A DNA stretch of 7,981 nt from Hyphomicrobiales bacterium. GTDB lineage: Bacteria > Pseudomonadota > Alphaproteobacteria > Rhizobiales > Xanthobacteraceae. This document shows, one piece after another, positions 6,773 to 7,981 of this stretch. The translations under genes and the position numbers were made by a program. The stretch covers positions 2,049-10,029 of the forward strand of contig JAPLPC010000165.1 in NCBI GenBank assembly GCA_026400425.1, given 5' to 3'. Within the stretch, counting starts at the first letter, position 1; every line of letters starts with the position of its first letter. Under the pieces are notes generated by a model. That model had not been told where the DNA came from and made no database searches. It saw nothing but the letters and a program-made list of their open reading frames with translations.

Positions 6773-7931
6773 AGCGCTTGTAGTTGTTCGGGACGAACGG
6801 CATGGCGGCGACGGTCAGCGGGATGCGCTGGCCGCGCAATTCGGCAAATACCGTGGTGTCGTTGATGGCATGTGACGTCGGGACATAGCCCATGGCGATC
6901 GGCGCCGAGATGCTCGGACCGAAACCGCCTGACGTGACTTTGCCGATGGGATCGGCGGAGGTCGCATCGGCGAACAACAAGACGCCCTCGCGCACCGGGG
7001 CACGCCCCTCGGGCTTCAGCCCGACGCGCTGGCGCGATGCGCCGCCATCGAGCTGCGAAAGTATCGTGGCGCTGCCGAGAAATCCGCCGGCACGCGCGCC
7101 GCCGGTGCGGCGGCTTTTCTGGATCGACCAGTTCAAGGCGCCTTCCGCCGGGGTCGTGGTGGTATCGATGTCATGACCGTAAAGGCACATGCCGGCTTCC
7201 AGCCGCAGGCTGTCCCGGGCACCGAGACCGATCGGCAGCACGTCGGGATGATCGAGCAAGGCAGCAGCGAGCGCTGCGGCGTGATCGGCAGGGATCGAAA
7301 TCTCGAACCCGTCCTCGCCGGTGTAGCCGGACCGCGAGACGAAACAGGGGATGGACTGATCGGAGATTTGCACCTGATGCGGACCCGCATCCATGAACTT
7401 CATCGCCGGTGCTTCCGGACAGAAACTTGCCAGCACGTCGGCCGCCTTCGGTCCCTGCAGCGCGATCAGCGCGCGGTCGGGCAGGGGCTCGATGATGCAG
7501 GTGTGCGACAGATGCTGGCGCAGATGCGCTTCGTCCTCGGCCTTGCACGCGGCATTGACGACGAGAAACAGATGATCGCCGAAATTCGCCACCATCAGGT
7601 CGTCGAGGATGCCGCCGTTTTCATTGGTGAACTGCGCATAGCGCTGCCGCCCCGGTGCCAGCGCCAGGATGTCCATAGGCACCAGCTTTTCCAGCGCCAG
7701 TGCGGCATCCTCGACCTTGCCGGATTTCGCCCGCAGCACGATCTGCCCCATATGGGATACGTCGAACAGGCCGGCGGCCGCGCGGGTGTGCAGATGTTCC
7801 TTGAGCACGCCGGTGGCGTACTGCACCGGCATGTCATAGCCGGCGAAGGGCACCATCTTGCCGCCGCGTGCCACATGCAGCGCGTGCAGGGGCGTTTGTT
7901 TCAAAGTCGAGATTTTGTCGGTCGCAAGCAT
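6771..7931 (-). CDS. gcvT: Aminomethyltransferase, T protein of the glycine cleavage system
   Basis: GcvT transfers the methylene group from the aminomethyl-lipoyl arm of GcvH to tetrahydrofolate, releasing ammonia and forming 5,10-methylene-tetrahydrofolate. The product is 386 residues, normal for the family. Recognisable in order: TPLHALHVARGGKMVPFAGYDMP near the start, FDVSHMGQ (residues 56-63), the folate-site segment QFTNENGGILDDLMV with the conserved Asp pair at 110-111, SRSGYTGEDGFEIS (199-212), and LGARDSLRLEAGMCLYGHD (236-254), ending in the barrel domain VGLKPEGRAPVREG and KVTSGGFGPS. The start at ATG 7931 has GAGGG nine bases upstream and leaves a short normal N-terminus. It is the first gene of the gcvT-gcvH-gcvP operon; only 50 bases of its leader are inside the window, so its promoter and any glycine riboswitch lie beyond the edge. 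Confidence 0.97.
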   Translation of the reverse strand: MLATDKISTLKQTPLHALHVARGGKMVPFAGYDMPVQYATGVLKEHLHTRAAAGLFDVSHMGQIVLRAKSGKVEDAALALEKLVPMDILALAPGRQRYAQFTNENGGILDDLMVANFGDHLFLVVNAACKAEDEAHLRQHLSHTCIIEPLPDRALIALQGPKAADVLASFCPEAPAMKFMDAGPHQVQISDQSIPCFVSRSGYTGEDGFEISIPADHAAALAAALLDHPDVLPIGLGARDSLRLEAGMCLYGHDIDTTTTPAEGALNWSIQKSRRTGGARAGGFLGSATILSQLDGGASRQRVGLKPEGRAPVREGVLLFADATSADPIGKVTSGGFGPSISAPIAMGYVPTSHAINDTTVFAELRGQRIPLTVAAMPFVPNNYKR

Positions 7932-7953
7932 CGATAGGGGCCCTCGCGGTTCC

Positions 7954-7969
7954 CCGGGCAGATTCCCGG
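7954..7969 (-). other. Small hairpin in the gcvT leader
   Basis: CCGGG (7954-7958) and CCCGG (7965-7969) can form a 5-bp stem with a six-base loop just upstream of the gcvT ribosome site. It could be the end of a larger leader structure that continues past the window. I could not match it to the glycine riboswitch consensus. In GC-rich DNA a stem this short is often chance. Confidence 0.25.
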
Positions 7970-7981
7970 AGATATCGCAGA

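Noticed and set aside
7173..7937. 254-codon open frame on the plus strand opposite gcvT
   Set aside because: Antisense shadow of intact gcvT with no recognisable domain.
7932..7981. Glycine riboswitch in the gcvT leader
   Set aside because: Such riboswitches often precede gcv operons, but the 50 visible leader bases show none of the conserved core I could recognise. One may lie beyond the window edge.

Overview
The window reads as a piece of a GC-rich alphaproteobacterial chromosome. The family Nitrobacteraceae/Bradyrhizobiaceae (Bradyrhizobium, Rhodopseudomonas, Tardiphaga, Afipia) fits best. This rests on codon use, on protein style, and on a palindromic intergenic repeat beginning GTCATTGCGAG that I recall as common in those genomes. 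The organism call is inference; no rRNA or other marker gene is present.

Layout, left to right. (1) Bases 2-466 (+) hold the C-terminal third of a class III PLP aminotransferase cut by the window edge. (2) A 43-bp hairpin-filled gap separates it from a convergent GMC-family flavin oxidoreductase gene (2020-510, -). That gene has lost a piece of its FAD-binding N-terminus and is frameshifted, so it is a pseudogene. (3) A 170-bp divergent gap (2021-2190) carries a near-consensus sigma-54 (-24/-12) promoter reading rightward and three helically phased TCAT-type repeats upstream of it. (4) An M20-family amidohydrolase gene (2191-3354, +) is intact except for an in-frame TAG at codon 118. (5) A 96-bp convergent gap is almost entirely a long palindromic repeat (3366-3444). 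(6) The glycine cleavage operon gcvT-gcvH-gcvP runs leftward (7931 to 3451) and appears intact, with a second GGTGGGCA/TGCCCACC hairpin inserted between gcvH and gcvP.

How the genes work together. GcvT (aminomethyltransferase), GcvH (lipoyl carrier) and GcvP (PLP decarboxylase) are three of the four components of the glycine cleavage system, which converts glycine and tetrahydrofolate to CO2, ammonia and methylene-tetrahydrofolate. The fourth component, dihydrolipoamide dehydrogenase (L protein), is not in the window. The divergent GMC oxidoreductase and amidohydrolase look like a small accessory catabolic pair that has been inactivated recently: each has one clear lesion and otherwise well-preserved sequence.

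I see no mobile-element gene, CRISPR array, phage gene or new defence system. The points most worth a second look are the two adjacent fresh pseudogenes, the preserved sigma-54 promoter in front of one of them, and the hairpin repeats that occupy three gaps of this segment.
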